A stretch of 64,000 nucleotides of DNA, taken from the NCBI RefSeq assembly GCF_023698535.1, contig NZ_JALJCL010000010.1:1-64000 (forward strand), given 5' to 3'. The position numbers and the translations under genes were made by a program. The notes beneath the pieces were generated by a model that did not search any database, had not been told where the DNA came from, and saw only the letters and a list, made by a program, of their open reading frames with translations. The stretch comes from Halorientalis regularis. Its GTDB lineage: Archaea > Halobacteriota > Halobacteria > Halobacteriales > Haloarculaceae. Positions 1 to 8,073 of this stretch are shown here, in pieces; the first letter of the stretch is position 1; each line of letters opens with the position of its first letter.

Positions 1-205
1 TCTTTCGTGAGGTAAAACGCCGTACCTCTTCGTTCTCAAATTGTTTCAGCAACGCCGAGCGAGAAACAGCCGACGACTGGCTCCAATCGTTCGCCTTCGC
101 ATGGAATCAGCTAATCTGAACACTACCGTTTGTCCGGCCAAAATCGTTATATAGCCATCTCAGCGGCCACAATTCCTATATCCACGGTGCTGCCATTAGG
201 GGTAG
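1..205. other. AT-rich non-coding stretch upstream of the pilin-like operon
   Basis: No convincing gene lies here. The stretch is visibly richer in A and T than the coding DNA around it, and it holds two TATA-like elements, one at 146-154 and one at 175-182. It most likely carries the promoter and any regulatory sites of the operon that begins at 290. What lies upstream of position 1 is not visible. Confidence 0.6.
175..182 (+). promoter_or_regulatory. Candidate TATA box of the pilin-like operon
   Basis: The element CCTATATC would place a transcription start near 205, giving a leader of about 85 bases before the ATG at 290. A second element, GTTATATAG at 146-154, is an alternative. This is read by eye from the archaeal TATA consensus. 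Confidence 0.4.
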
Positions 206-289
206 TTGAGAGGACCAGTCGGCAGCGGGCCGGGCGACGTGCAGGAACCGAGTGATGACTGTTCGGCCTCGTTCAGACGAGGGATTTGT

Positions 290-889
290 ATGGAGAAGGG
301 AAGTCCGTCCGACGGGACGAACGCGGCCAGTAGTCGCCGGTCACGGAGACGGGCGCAGACGACGATCGATTTCACGGTCGGCGTCGTGCTGTTCGTGTTC
401 GTGCTGGTTGCCATCTTCGCGTTCGTGGCGGGGACGATCCAGCCGTTCACGAGTGGTGATCAGGAGAACATCGTGGCGGTCAACAGAGTCGCCGACGGAC
501 TCTCGAAAGACACGCTCGGCGATCCGGACACGCCATACATTCTGGACACGGACTGTACGGTGGCGTTCTTCGAGGGCGGGAGCCCACCGGCGGACTGTCG
601 GTTCACCGACCAGCCGCTCGACGAGCAGGTCGGGGTAACCGGGAGTGCGTTCCTCAACGTGACGATACGCGGGAACGTGAGCGGGTCGGCATCGCCCAAC
701 GAGTTGCTCTGCTGGGACGAGACGACCGGGGAGCTGGTCGAGCAGGACGACACGGACTGCACGGCGGGTGACGTGGAGACGCTCGCGGTCGGAGACGATG
801 CGCAATCGGGCGTGCAGTCGTCGATGACGGCCCGTCGCGCAGTCTCGATCAACGGGACCAGCGTCTCGCTGGTGGTGAAACTATGGTGA
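290..889 (+). CDS. Pilin-like secreted protein (DUF7287-type), first gene of the operon
   Basis: A 199-residue protein of unknown function. A short charged N-terminus ends in RRRAQTTIDF and runs into about 25 hydrophobic residues. This is the arrangement of archaeal class III (type IV pilin-like) signals cut by a prepilin peptidase of the PibD type. The rest is an extracellular-looking, acidic domain with four cysteines. The ATG at 290 is preferred over a TTG at 206, which would add 28 residues ahead of the signal. The end overlaps the next gene by 7 bases, so the two are co-translated. I recall haloarchaeal proteins of this type under the name DUF7287, but have not confirmed it. A pseudopilin or minor surface-filament subunit is the inference. 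Confidence 0.7.
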   Translation: MEKGSPSDGTNAASSRRSRRRAQTTIDFTVGVVLFVFVLVAIFAFVAGTIQPFTSGDQENIVAVNRVADGLSKDTLGDPDTPYILDTDCTVAFFEGGSPPADCRFTDQPLDEQVGVTGSAFLNVTIRGNVSGSASPNELLCWDETTGELVEQDDTDCTAGDVETLAVGDDAQSGVQSSMTARRAVSINGTSVSLVVKLW

Positions 890-1464
890 GCGAGCGCGGG
901 CAGGTCCACACGCTGGAGGCCATCGTCGCGGGGCTGTTGTTGACCTCGAGTGTCGTCTTCGCGCTGCAGATGACGGCGGTGACGCCGCTGTCTGCGAGTA
1001 CGTCGAGTCAGCACATCGAGAACCAGCAGCAGGCCAGCGCGGCGGGCGTGCTGGCGATGGCGGCCCGGGACGACTCGTTGCGCGAGACGGTACTGTACTG
1101 GAACAGCACGGAGAGCCAGTTCCACGGCGCGACGGTCAACGGGTTCTACACCCGAAGCCTCCCGACGGAACTGGGCCGGAACCTCGAACAGACGTTCGGG
1201 GACCGTGGCATCGCCTACAACGTCTACGTGACCTACTACAAGTCCGGGCGGCCACAGCGCAAGCCCGTCCTCTACCGTGGTGAGCCGACCGACAACGCGG
1301 TGTCGGCGGGTAGGATGGTCGTCATCACGAACGACACGCACCTCCTGAACGAGAACATGACTCGCGGGCCGCGGATCAACAACTCGAACTTCTACGCCGA
1401 CAAGAACGGCGAGGGACCCGTCTTCGACGTGGTTCGCGTGGAGGTGGTCGTGTGGCGGATCTGA
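883..1464 (+). CDS. Pilin-like secreted protein (DUF7288-type)
   Basis: A 193-residue protein with N-terminus ERGQVHTLEAIVAGLLL, again a basic residue, G, Q and then a hydrophobic segment, as in class III signals. The remaining part is predicted extracellular with N-glycosylation-type sequons (NST, NDT, NMT, NNS). The ATG sits inside the last codons of the preceding gene (7-base overlap), and the end overlaps the next gene by 13 bases, so this is a tightly coupled operon. The family resembles what I remember as DUF7288 in haloarchaea. The function is unknown; a component of a pilus-like or secretion filament is likely from context only. Confidence 0.7.
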   Translation: MVSERGQVHTLEAIVAGLLLTSSVVFALQMTAVTPLSASTSSQHIENQQQASAAGVLAMAARDDSLRETVLYWNSTESQFHGATVNGFYTRSLPTELGRNLEQTFGDRGIAYNVYVTYYKSGRPQRKPVLYRGEPTDNAVSAGRMVVITNDTHLLNENMTRGPRINNSNFYADKNGEGPVFDVVRVEVVVWRI

Positions 1465-2393
1465 GGAGCGACGACCGCGCGCAGGTCCTGCTGGTCGCGG
1501 GGTTCGTCCTCGCGGCGTCGTTCGTCGCGCTGACGCTGGTGTTGAACTCGGTCATCTACACGGAGAACCTCGCCACCCGCGGGGCCGACGCCGGCGGCGG
1601 AGACGCGATCAGTTATCGCAACGACGTGGCCGACGGACTAGAGTCGATCGTCGAGTCGGTCAACCGGAACGGCTCGACACAGCCGGTCCTGCGGGACAAA
1701 CTCTCGCGGGCGGTCGTCTCGACGAGTCGCCGCGCCGCGCAGTTCCAGGTGTTGCGCGGGATCAGTGCCAACGCGACGCTGGTCGCGGTCGAGTGGGGGA
1801 CTCGTATCGGCCAGAATCGGACGGCGGGGAACTTCACCAACTCGACCGTGCCGGCCAGCGCCGACGTGGCCAGCGACTGGACGGTCGCTACGGGCGTCGA
1901 TGGGACGCGCTCGGCGCGGTTCAACGTGACCGACTCGTCGGAACTGGATCAGGCGAGTGGCGATCCGCTCACGCTCAGAGTTACCGACGGCTCCGACGAC
2001 TGGACGCTGACGCTGTTCAACGACGGCACCGCGGACGACACCACGATCGAAATCACGAACGCGGCAGGGTCATCGACCTGTTCGGCGAAGAAGAACCCGA
2101 CCATCGGGCTCACGGCTGGCACGTTCAACGGCACCGACTGTTCGGCCCTGGAGTTCGGTGAGGGAGTCTCCACGCCCTACGATATCGAAGTCCGGAATGG
2201 CCGCCAGTTCCAGGGCACCTACTCGCTGGTCGTCCGCGATGCGGCCATCGATTCGACGAACTACGGGACAGCACCCGACGTGCCGTTCGCGCTGCCGGCG
2301 GTCTACACGGCGACGGTCCACGTCGAGTACCAGTCCACGTCGCTGTCGTACGCGACCGACACGCAGGTCCGCCCGGGTGGGAGCGATGACTGA
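1452..2393 (+). CDS. Pilin-like secreted protein (DUF7261-type)
   Basis: A 313-residue protein beginning with GTG. The N-terminus DDRAQVLLVAGFVLAASF is a class III-like signal, a charged stretch then R-A-Q and a hydrophobic helix. The helix is followed by a long Ser/Thr/Asn-rich, acidic extracellular region with many N-x-S/T sequons and a Cys pair near residues 214 and 230. The GTG start is chosen because it puts the signal at the very N-terminus and overlaps the previous gene by 13 bases. The largest of the five operon members, it may form the exposed part of an assembly. The family name is from memory; the function is not known. Confidence 0.65.
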   Translation: MADLRSDDRAQVLLVAGFVLAASFVALTLVLNSVIYTENLATRGADAGGGDAISYRNDVADGLESIVESVNRNGSTQPVLRDKLSRAVVSTSRRAAQFQVLRGISANATLVAVEWGTRIGQNRTAGNFTNSTVPASADVASDWTVATGVDGTRSARFNVTDSSELDQASGDPLTLRVTDGSDDWTLTLFNDGTADDTTIEITNAAGSSTCSAKKNPTIGLTAGTFNGTDCSALEFGEGVSTPYDIEVRNGRQFQGTYSLVVRDAAIDSTNYGTAPDVPFALPAVYTATVHVEYQSTSLSYATDTQVRPGGSDD

Positions 2394-2862
2394 GGGGCCA
2401 GGATGGGCGGGGGTGCGTGACGACCGTGGCGTCTCGACGACGCTGAACTACGTGCTCGGGCTCGGTATCGCACTCATCCTGATCACGGGCCTGCTGTTGG
2501 CGGGCGGGACGTTCGTCGAGAACCAGCGCGACCGGAGCATCAGGACGGAACTGGAGGTGCTGGGCGAACAGGTGAGTGCCGACGTGACGATGGCCGACCG
2601 GTTGGTCGAGACGACGGGCGACAACGAGTCGGTCCAGGTGGGCCGTAGCCTCCCGCCACGCGTCGCCGGGAGCACGTACGAGGTCAGTATCGAAGGGGGG
2701 TCGGACCCGCAGGTCGTCGTCCGGACGACCGATCCCGAGATCACCGTGACGGTCCCGGTCAAGACGTCGACACCGATAGAACCGTCGTCGGTCTCCGGCG
2801 GGACGGTCGCGGTCAACCTCACCGCGAGCGACCGACTCAGACTGGAGGACGAGGCGATATGA
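2386..2862 (+). CDS. Pilin-like protein (DUF7266-type)
   Basis: A 158-residue protein. The ATG at 2386 overlaps the previous stop by 8 bases and places the motif DRGVSTTLNYVLGLGIAL about ten residues from the start, which is the expected position for a class III signal. A longer in-frame reading from 2158 has no signal and is rejected. After the hydrophobic helix comes a region of coiled-coil character (ENQRDRSIRTELEVLGEQ), as in pilin N-terminal helices, and then a small beta-rich domain. The 3' end overlaps the next gene by 4 bases (ATGA). Its role in the filament or envelope complex is unknown. Confidence 0.65.
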   Translation: MTEGPGWAGVRDDRGVSTTLNYVLGLGIALILITGLLLAGGTFVENQRDRSIRTELEVLGEQVSADVTMADRLVETTGDNESVQVGRSLPPRVAGSTYEVSIEGGSDPQVVVRTTDPEITVTVPVKTSTPIEPSSVSGGTVAVNLTASDRLRLEDEAI

Positions 2863-3611
2863 GCCGGGATCGTGCGGTGAGCGACGTGCTCGGGTTCGTG
2901 ATCGTCTTCTCGCTGGTCGCGGCGACCGTGGGTATCGTCTCGGTCAGCGGCATCGGCATCTTGCAGGACGCACGCAACGCAGAGCAGTTGAACAACGCCG
3001 AGCGAGCCTTCGACGTGCTCGCAGACAACATGGCCGACATCCATCAGGAGGGTGCGCCGAGTCGATCGACGGAGATCAAACTCGACAACGCACGGCTGGA
3101 GGTGCGAGATCCCATCGAGATCAACGTCACTGGCGTCAATCCGACCGGGACGAATCCCAGCGTCTCCTACTCGTCGACGCCGATCATGTACGAGGGCCGG
3201 AGCGACACGGCCATCGTCTACGAGGGCGGTGCCGTCTTCCGTGACGCGCCACAGGGTGGTGTCGTCAGCGAGCAGCCGCCGTTCCGGTTCTCGGACGGCG
3301 AAGTGATCATCCCGATCATCCAGACCCAGCAGATGGGCAACACCACGAGCATCAGCGGCGGGACGGTCCGGGTCCGGGCCGAACGAGCGGTCCGGGAGCC
3401 CCTACCGGAGTTCGTCCAGCGGGAGGCCGACTACGACGCGCTGATCGTCAACATCACCTCGCCCCGCTACCGGCTCTGGCGACGCTACCTCGAAGACGAC
3501 GCCGACGCCACCTGCAAGATAACCCGCCCGGAGACGGTCCAGTGTCGGATCGACGATCCGAAGCGGCTGGCGGTCACGCGGACGCTGATAAACTTCGAGT
3601 TCGAGACCTAG
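2859..3611 (+). CDS. Pilin-like secreted protein (DUF7289-type)
   Basis: A 250-residue protein whose N-terminus SRDRAVSDVLGFVIVFSLV is close to classical haloarchaeal pilin signals (RAVSxVxG then a hydrophobic segment). The hydrophobic helix is followed by an amphipathic stretch and a beta-rich domain. It is the last of five overlapping genes; its ATG overlaps the previous stop by 4 bases. Its stop lies in the palindrome CTAG at 3608-3611, which is also the stop of the convergent gene. It shares signal type and domain layout with that neighbour, so the two are probably paralogues facing each other. Confidence 0.7.
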   Translation: MSRDRAVSDVLGFVIVFSLVAATVGIVSVSGIGILQDARNAEQLNNAERAFDVLADNMADIHQEGAPSRSTEIKLDNARLEVRDPIEINVTGVNPTGTNPSVSYSSTPIMYEGRSDTAIVYEGGAVFRDAPQGGVVSEQPPFRFSDGEVIIPIIQTQQMGNTTSISGGTVRVRAERAVREPLPEFVQREADYDALIVNITSPRYRLWRRYLEDDADATCKITRPETVQCRIDDPKRLAVTRTLINFEFET

Positions 3612-5173
3612 TCGAACTCGACCCCGATTTCGTTTTCGGTCACGTGGAGGTACGTGATGTACTCCGCGCCGCTCGCAGTCTTGTAGTTGAGTCTACCCGA
3701 AGAGGCGTCCTGCACGATGGCGCGGCTGTTGCCCGGCCCCATCTGTGAGGTCATGTCGATGTCCGGCCCCATCAGCGAGGTGTAGTGGTTGACGATCTCG
3801 TCGAGCGTGCGCCCGGTCGAGGTGTCTCCGGGGGAGTACGGACCGGCCGGCTCCCAGCCCACGTCGCCGTCGTGCTGGTCGAGCGTGGCGTCGCCGTGCG
3901 TGTAGTCACACTTGATGTGCTCGCCGAAGCGCCACTTGTTGCCGCCGCCGGGGCCACCGCCACAGCTGATCCCGGGCGCGTTCTGGTCGTAGTCCATGTC
4001 GACGGCACTCGACAACATGTCGATGGACAGCTGGGGCCCCTCGCTGGTACAGCTCCAGCTGATGGCGCTGTTCGAGGGGTCGATGGACGCCTCCCAGTAC
4101 TGGTACTCGCCGGAGCCGTCACCCGAATAGTAGTACATTCCGACGTACACGTCCGAGGTCGGCGTACTCGGACAGCTGTTGTGGTAGTTGTTCCCCGTCG
4201 GGAGGACGTGCAACTCGTACTCCTGGTTGTTCTTCTCGTCGTACAGCGAGAAGTGGTCGTTGTTCCCGTTGGTGTAGACGATGTCGAGTTCGAACTCCGT
4301 GAGCGGGTGGCCGTCTGCGATCCCGTCGGCGGGGACGCTCTCACCCTCCTCGGGGATGGTGAACGAGCCCGGCGGGCCGCCGATGGACTTCAGCTGGAGG
4401 CGGACGGTCCGATTGCTGTCCCACACGGTGACCTCGCCGGTCGTTCGCTCCCGGAAGTACTCGGCCCAGGCCTCGTAATAGTCACTGCGGACCGTGACGT
4501 TGACCGTCCCGTTGCGGATCGGGTTCGAGTAGTTGCGGTCGGTCCCGTTGTAGGGGACACCGATCTCGTCGCCGGCGGTCGGCGGCGACCTGGCGGGGAA
4601 GACGAGTTTGGCCTGTGTCTGGGGCCGGATCGACACGTCGACGCTTCCCTTGGCGTTGCCGCCGCCGAGCGTGCGGATGATCGGGAGCGTCAGCGTCGCG
4701 CCCCGGTAGTGAAACTCCGGCGGGGAGATCATGCCGGCCTCGCCGTCGGCGGAACGCTCCCAGACGCCACCACCCTGATAGGCGAGCGACCGGTCGCCGT
4801 TCTCGTAGGTCAACGCTCCCATCGACTTGTTGTAGATGACCTCGCGCTCGTCGTCGCCGTCGTCGGTGTAATTGTTGTGGACGATGCGCATCCAGCCGGA
4901 GTCGTCCTCGACCGCGAAGGTCCCGCCGCCCTGGCCGAACGAGATGGTCTGCCCGTTGGAGTCGCCCAGCGCGACCATCGCCGCCCGGGAGTCGAAGAGC
5001 GTCATCGAGTGTTCGGCGCGCTGGATTTCCGACTGGGACTGGGTCGCCGACAGTCCGCCGACGCCGATGAGCACGATGATCGCCATCCCGGCCATGACGA
5101 TGGCGAAGACGAGAACGTAGCCGATAGGCCCGGATTGTGCGCGCGTGCCCGGCCGCCGCGTCCCTGCTGCCAT
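3608..5173 (-). CDS. Long pilin-like secreted protein, paralogue of the operon's last gene
   Basis: A 521-residue protein with N-terminus TRAQSGPIGYVLVFAIVM, a class III-like signal, then the same helix and beta domain pattern as the 2859-3611 product, with an extra C-terminal region of about 270 residues rich in Gly, Asp, Tyr and containing cysteines. The start is ATG at 5173; a GTG two codons upstream (5179) is possible. It is convergent to the operon and shares its stop tetranucleotide. The extra region may be a lectin-like or structural extension, but I recognise no motif. Function is inferred only from the signal and from the neighbours. Confidence 0.6.
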   Translation of the reverse strand: MAAGTRRPGTRAQSGPIGYVLVFAIVMAGMAIIVLIGVGGLSATQSQSEIQRAEHSMTLFDSRAAMVALGDSNGQTISFGQGGGTFAVEDDSGWMRIVHNNYTDDGDDEREVIYNKSMGALTYENGDRSLAYQGGGVWERSADGEAGMISPPEFHYRGATLTLPIIRTLGGGNAKGSVDVSIRPQTQAKLVFPARSPPTAGDEIGVPYNGTDRNYSNPIRNGTVNVTVRSDYYEAWAEYFRERTTGEVTVWDSNRTVRLQLKSIGGPPGSFTIPEEGESVPADGIADGHPLTEFELDIVYTNGNNDHFSLYDEKNNQEYELHVLPTGNNYHNSCPSTPTSDVYVGMYYYSGDGSGEYQYWEASIDPSNSAISWSCTSEGPQLSIDMLSSAVDMDYDQNAPGISCGGGPGGGNKWRFGEHIKCDYTHGDATLDQHDGDVGWEPAGPYSPGDTSTGRTLDEIVNHYTSLMGPDIDMTSQMGPGNSRAIVQDASSGRLNYKTASGAEYITYLHVTENEIGVEFD

Positions 5174-5503
5174 GTTCACTCACGTTGCGTATCGAGTAGC
5201 AAAAGCGCTCTGGCCGTATTCGCAGGATTGATCGAAAGAAACCCGGAACCGACGAATTCGTCCGTGGGAACGCTGCCGGACACCTGGCCAGCCGGGAGCC
5301 ACGAGTAGAAACCGTAAAGTGGGAGAGCGGGAAGGTTGGGGTGGGAACAGCACGACCGCAAATCCGACGCGCCGCGACGATCACTTTCGCGGCTTGGGAT
5401 TGCGGTAGTGTTTCGGCAGTCCGCCGGCCCGCGGTGTGCGCCCTAGAGGCCAGCACCGCCTGCCGGCACGCCGGACAGCGGTCGTCGCGGTTCCAATCTA
5501 ACT
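5174..5503. other. Intergenic region between divergent genes
   Basis: About 330 bases without a supported gene. The open frames here lack G/C-biased third positions and any recognisable product. It should carry the promoter for the pilin-like gene reading left and for uS15 reading right. I find no clear TATA box 27 bases before the uS15 start, so that gene probably has a leader. Confidence 0.5.
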
Positions 5504-5965
5504 ATGGCACGAATGCACACACGCCGCCGCGGCTCGTCCGACTCGGACAAGCCCGTGGCAGACGAACCGCCGGAGTGGAGCGACGTCGACGCCGAAGCCG
5601 TCGAGGAGCGCGTCGTCGAACTGGCAGAACAGGGGCACAGTCCCAGCGAGATCGGGCTGAAACTCCGTGACGAGGGTGTCCAGGGGACGCCGGTCCCCGA
5701 CGTGACCCTCGCCACGGACAAGAAGATCACCGAGATCCTCGAGGAGCACGACGCCGAGCCCGATCTGCCCGAGGACCTGCGCAACCTGATGGAGCGGGCC
5801 GTTGGCCTGCGCGAGCACATGGACGAGAACCCCAACGACCATCAGAACAAGCGCGCGCTCCAGAACACCGAATCGAAGATCCGCCGCCTGGTCGATTACT
5901 ACCGCGGCGACGAACTCGACACCGACTTCACGTACTCCTACGACACCGCCAAGGAACTCCTGTAG
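5504..5965 (+). CDS. rps15: Small ribosomal subunit protein uS15
   Basis: A 153-residue protein, the normal length for archaeal and eukaryotic S15, which carry an N-terminal extension before the bacterial-type core. It opens with MARMHTRRRG, and the core contains PEDLRNLMERAVGLREHM and the 16S rRNA-binding helix (HQNKRALQNTESKIRRLVDYY). The protein binds the central domain of 16S rRNA early in 30S assembly. It begins a compact cluster with a RecJ-like protein, Pcc1 and eS1; the next gene starts one base after the stop. The order uS15 / RecJ-like / Pcc1 / eS1 is one I know from haloarchaea. Confidence 0.95.
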   Translation: MARMHTRRRGSSDSDKPVADEPPEWSDVDAEAVEERVVELAEQGHSPSEIGLKLRDEGVQGTPVPDVTLATDKKITEILEEHDAEPDLPEDLRNLMERAVGLREHMDENPNDHQNKRALQNTESKIRRLVDYYRGDELDTDFTYSYDTAKELL

Positions 5966-5966
5966 G

Positions 5967-7115
5967 ATGTCAACCGCCGACCGTCCCACCGAGTCCGCGT
6001 CCGCCGCCAGCGATATCGCCGCCGTCTGTCGCGACGCCGAGTTCGTTCGGTTCGTCGCGACCGCCGACGGCGACGCCCTAGCGGCGACCGGCGTGCTCGC
6101 CCGGGCGCTCGCGGCGACCGACCGGCCCTTTCAGGCCAGCGTCGTCGCCCCGACCGCGACCGCGGAGCGCGCCACCGAGGCCGACGCGACGGTCACGCTC
6201 GGCCGCGACGACGCAACCGCCGACGCGGCAGTCCCGACCGGGCCAGAACCCGTGAGCGAGGTCGCGTTCCGGGCCGCCGAAGAACTCGGCAGTGCCGACG
6301 CCGTCCTCGCGCTGGCCGGTGCGACCGTGGCCGACGCCACACCGAGCGCCACGCTCGCCGACGCGGCGAGCGTCGAGCGCCGCCCCGGCGTCGCGACGCC
6401 GACACCAGACCTCAGCGAGGGACTGGCCTACGGCACGCGCCTGCACGCACCGTTCTCGGGCGACCCCGAGTCCGTGCGGACGGCGCTGGCCGACTGCAAC
6501 CTCATGCTCGCGGCCGAGGACGGCGACGGCATGGACGAGGACGACCGCCGCAGACTGGCCTCGATGGTCGCGCTCCGCACAGTGGGCGCGGGCGACGCGA
6601 GTCGACGCGCCGCCGAGTGTGTCGAAAACGCGCTCCGACCCCACGATGGCGGCCCCTTCGGGACCGTCGAGGGGTACGGCGACGTACTCGATGCGGTCGC
6701 TCGCGTTCAGCCCGGCACCGGCGTCGCGCTGGCGCTGGGCCACGACGCGCGCGAGGCGGCCCTCGACGCGTGGCGGACCCACGGCGAGCGCGCACACGGC
6801 GCGCTCGCGAACGCGACGACCGGCCGGTACGACGGCCTGTTCGTCGCGCGAGGCGAGGGAGCTGGCGACGCCGAACCGCCAGTCGCGACGGCCGCGCGCC
6901 TGTGCCGGGACTTCCGGTCGCCGGAGCCGGTGGCGCTGTTCGTCACCGACGGCGAGGCCGCCGCGGCGTCGGTCGCGGACCGCCAGCTCGGAGCGACGAT
7001 GGACGCGGCAGTCGAGAGCGCAGGCGGTCGCGCGGCCGGCACCGGTCGGCGTGCGCGAGCGACCGTCGAGACCGACACCGCGACGTTCATCGAGGCGTTC
7101 AGGGAGGCACTATGA
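5967..7115 (+). CDS. Degenerate RecJ/GAN-like (Cdc45-related) protein
   Basis: A 382-residue protein in the position where haloarchaea carry a RecJ-like gene between uS15 and Pcc1. RecJ/GAN proteins are DHH-superfamily single-strand nucleases, and some archaeal relatives act as inactive Cdc45-like replication factors. Here the region matching motif I reads ATADGDALAATG rather than His-x-Asp-x-Asp, and no DHH triplet is found, while the downstream EGYGDVLDAVARV segment fits the C-terminal half of the family. It is therefore probably not an active metal-dependent nuclease. The ATG at 5967 follows the rps15 stop by one base; the end overlaps pcc1 by 4 bases. Assignment rests on context plus weak similarity, so it is moderately sure. 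Confidence 0.6.
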   Translation: MSTADRPTESASAASDIAAVCRDAEFVRFVATADGDALAATGVLARALAATDRPFQASVVAPTATAERATEADATVTLGRDDATADAAVPTGPEPVSEVAFRAAEELGSADAVLALAGATVADATPSATLADAASVERRPGVATPTPDLSEGLAYGTRLHAPFSGDPESVRTALADCNLMLAAEDGDGMDEDDRRRLASMVALRTVGAGDASRRAAECVENALRPHDGGPFGTVEGYGDVLDAVARVQPGTGVALALGHDAREAALDAWRTHGERAHGALANATTGRYDGLFVARGEGAGDAEPPVATAARLCRDFRSPEPVALFVTDGEAAAASVADRQLGATMDAAVESAGGRAAGTGRRARATVETDTATFIEAFREAL

Positions 7116-7333
7116 GAGCCGTGATCGAGACGACCCACGGCACTCACGAGCGGGCCGCGATGGTCGCGGCCGCGCTCACCCCCGACAACACCGACGAGAT
7201 GGAGACGACGGTCGACGGCGAGACGGTCAGGACGGTGATCGAACGGGAGTCGACCGGCGGGTTACACGCGACGGTCGACGACTACGTGGTCAACTGCACA
7301 GTTGCGGACGAACTCACACAGACACAGACATGA
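7112..7333 (+). CDS. pcc1: KEOPS complex subunit Pcc1
   Basis: A 73-residue protein of the Pcc1 family. Pcc1 forms the dimeric core of KEOPS, which makes the universal t6A modification at position 37 of ANN-decoding tRNAs together with Kae1, Bud32 and Cgi121. The length and the beta-alpha-beta pattern (MRAVIETTHG, then TVDGETVRTVIERES, then GGLHATVDDYVVNCTVADEL) match the family. The ATG overlaps the RecJ-like stop by 4 bases, and its own stop overlaps the start of eS1 by 4 bases, so all three are translationally coupled. The location beside ribosomal genes fits a translation-related role. Confidence 0.85.
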   Translation: MRAVIETTHGTHERAAMVAAALTPDNTDEMETTVDGETVRTVIERESTGGLHATVDDYVVNCTVADELTQTQT

Positions 7334-7998
7334 GCGAACGATCAGTTTCACGGCAGAAGCAGGGCAAGCAGTGGTACACCGTGTTTTCGCCCGAGCAGTT
7401 CGAGCGCGAGGAACTCGGTGACACGCCCGCAGAAGAATCGGAACAGGTCCTCGGACGGACCATCGAAACCACGCTGGGCGATCTGAAAAACGACGCCAGC
7501 GAGAACAACAAGAAGCTCACCTTCCAGGTCGACGAGGTGGCCGGCGATTCCGCCTACACCCAGTTCGACACCTTCGAACTGACACGCGACTACAAGCGCA
7601 GCCTCGTCCGCCGGGGCTCCTCGAAGATCGAGGCCTTCGTGACGGTCCTGACGACCGACGACTACCGGCTCCAGGTCCAGCCCGTCGCCTACACGACGAA
7701 ATCCGCGGACCACAGCCAGGAGAAGGCCATCCGTCGGACGATGATCGACCTCGTCGAGGAGAGCGCGAGCGACCGCACCTTCAGCGACCTGGTCGACAGC
7801 GTCGTCGAAGGTCGCCTCTCCTCGGCCATCTACAACGAGGCCAAGCAGATCTACCCGGTGCGCCGCGTCGAGATCCAGAAGACGACGCTGGAAGCACGCC
7901 CCGACGAAATCGCCGCCGAAGAGGAGACCAGTGTCGACGTGGGCGAGGAAGACTCCGAGGCCACCGAGGACGAGGAAGCCGACGCCGACGAGGAGTAA
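7330..7998 (+). CDS. rps3ae: Small ribosomal subunit protein eS1 (S3Ae)
   Basis: A 222-residue archaeal/eukaryotic-type ribosomal protein, located near the mRNA exit of the 30S subunit. Recognisable segments are KQGKQWYTVFSPEQFERE at the N-terminus, the central KKLTFQVDEVAGDSAYTQF, and YPVRRVEIQKTTLEA near the end. The tail of about 25 residues is almost wholly acidic, a haloarchaeal trait. ATG at 7330 overlaps the pcc1 stop. A hairpin with a T-run follows at 8000-8021 and probably ends the four-gene transcript. Confidence 0.95.
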   Translation: MSERSVSRQKQGKQWYTVFSPEQFEREELGDTPAEESEQVLGRTIETTLGDLKNDASENNKKLTFQVDEVAGDSAYTQFDTFELTRDYKRSLVRRGSSKIEAFVTVLTTDDYRLQVQPVAYTTKSADHSQEKAIRRTMIDLVEESASDRTFSDLVDSVVEGRLSSAIYNEAKQIYPVRRVEIQKTTLEARPDEIAAEEETSVDVGEEDSEATEDEEADADEE

Positions 7999-7999
7999 T

Positions 8000-8021
8000 C
8001 CGACACGAACTTCGGTTTTTT
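8000..8021 (+). terminator. Terminator after rps3ae
   Basis: CCGA at 8000-8003 can pair with TCGG at 8012-8015, and six T residues follow at 8016-8021, directly after the eS1 stop codon. Archaeal termination relies mainly on the T-run, so the weak stem is not essential. Confidence 0.55.
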
Positions 8022-8073
8022 GCACGCGCCGGGAGTGGCGACGCTGGTCGGGAGGCGAGTCAATCCGCGAGCG

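Noticed and set aside
3785-5308. Long plus-strand open frame of 507 codons
   Set aside because: It is antisense to the pilin-like gene at 3608-5173; composition is Val/Arg/Asp-rich repeats typical of reverse-complement GC-rich coding DNA, with no signal or motif.
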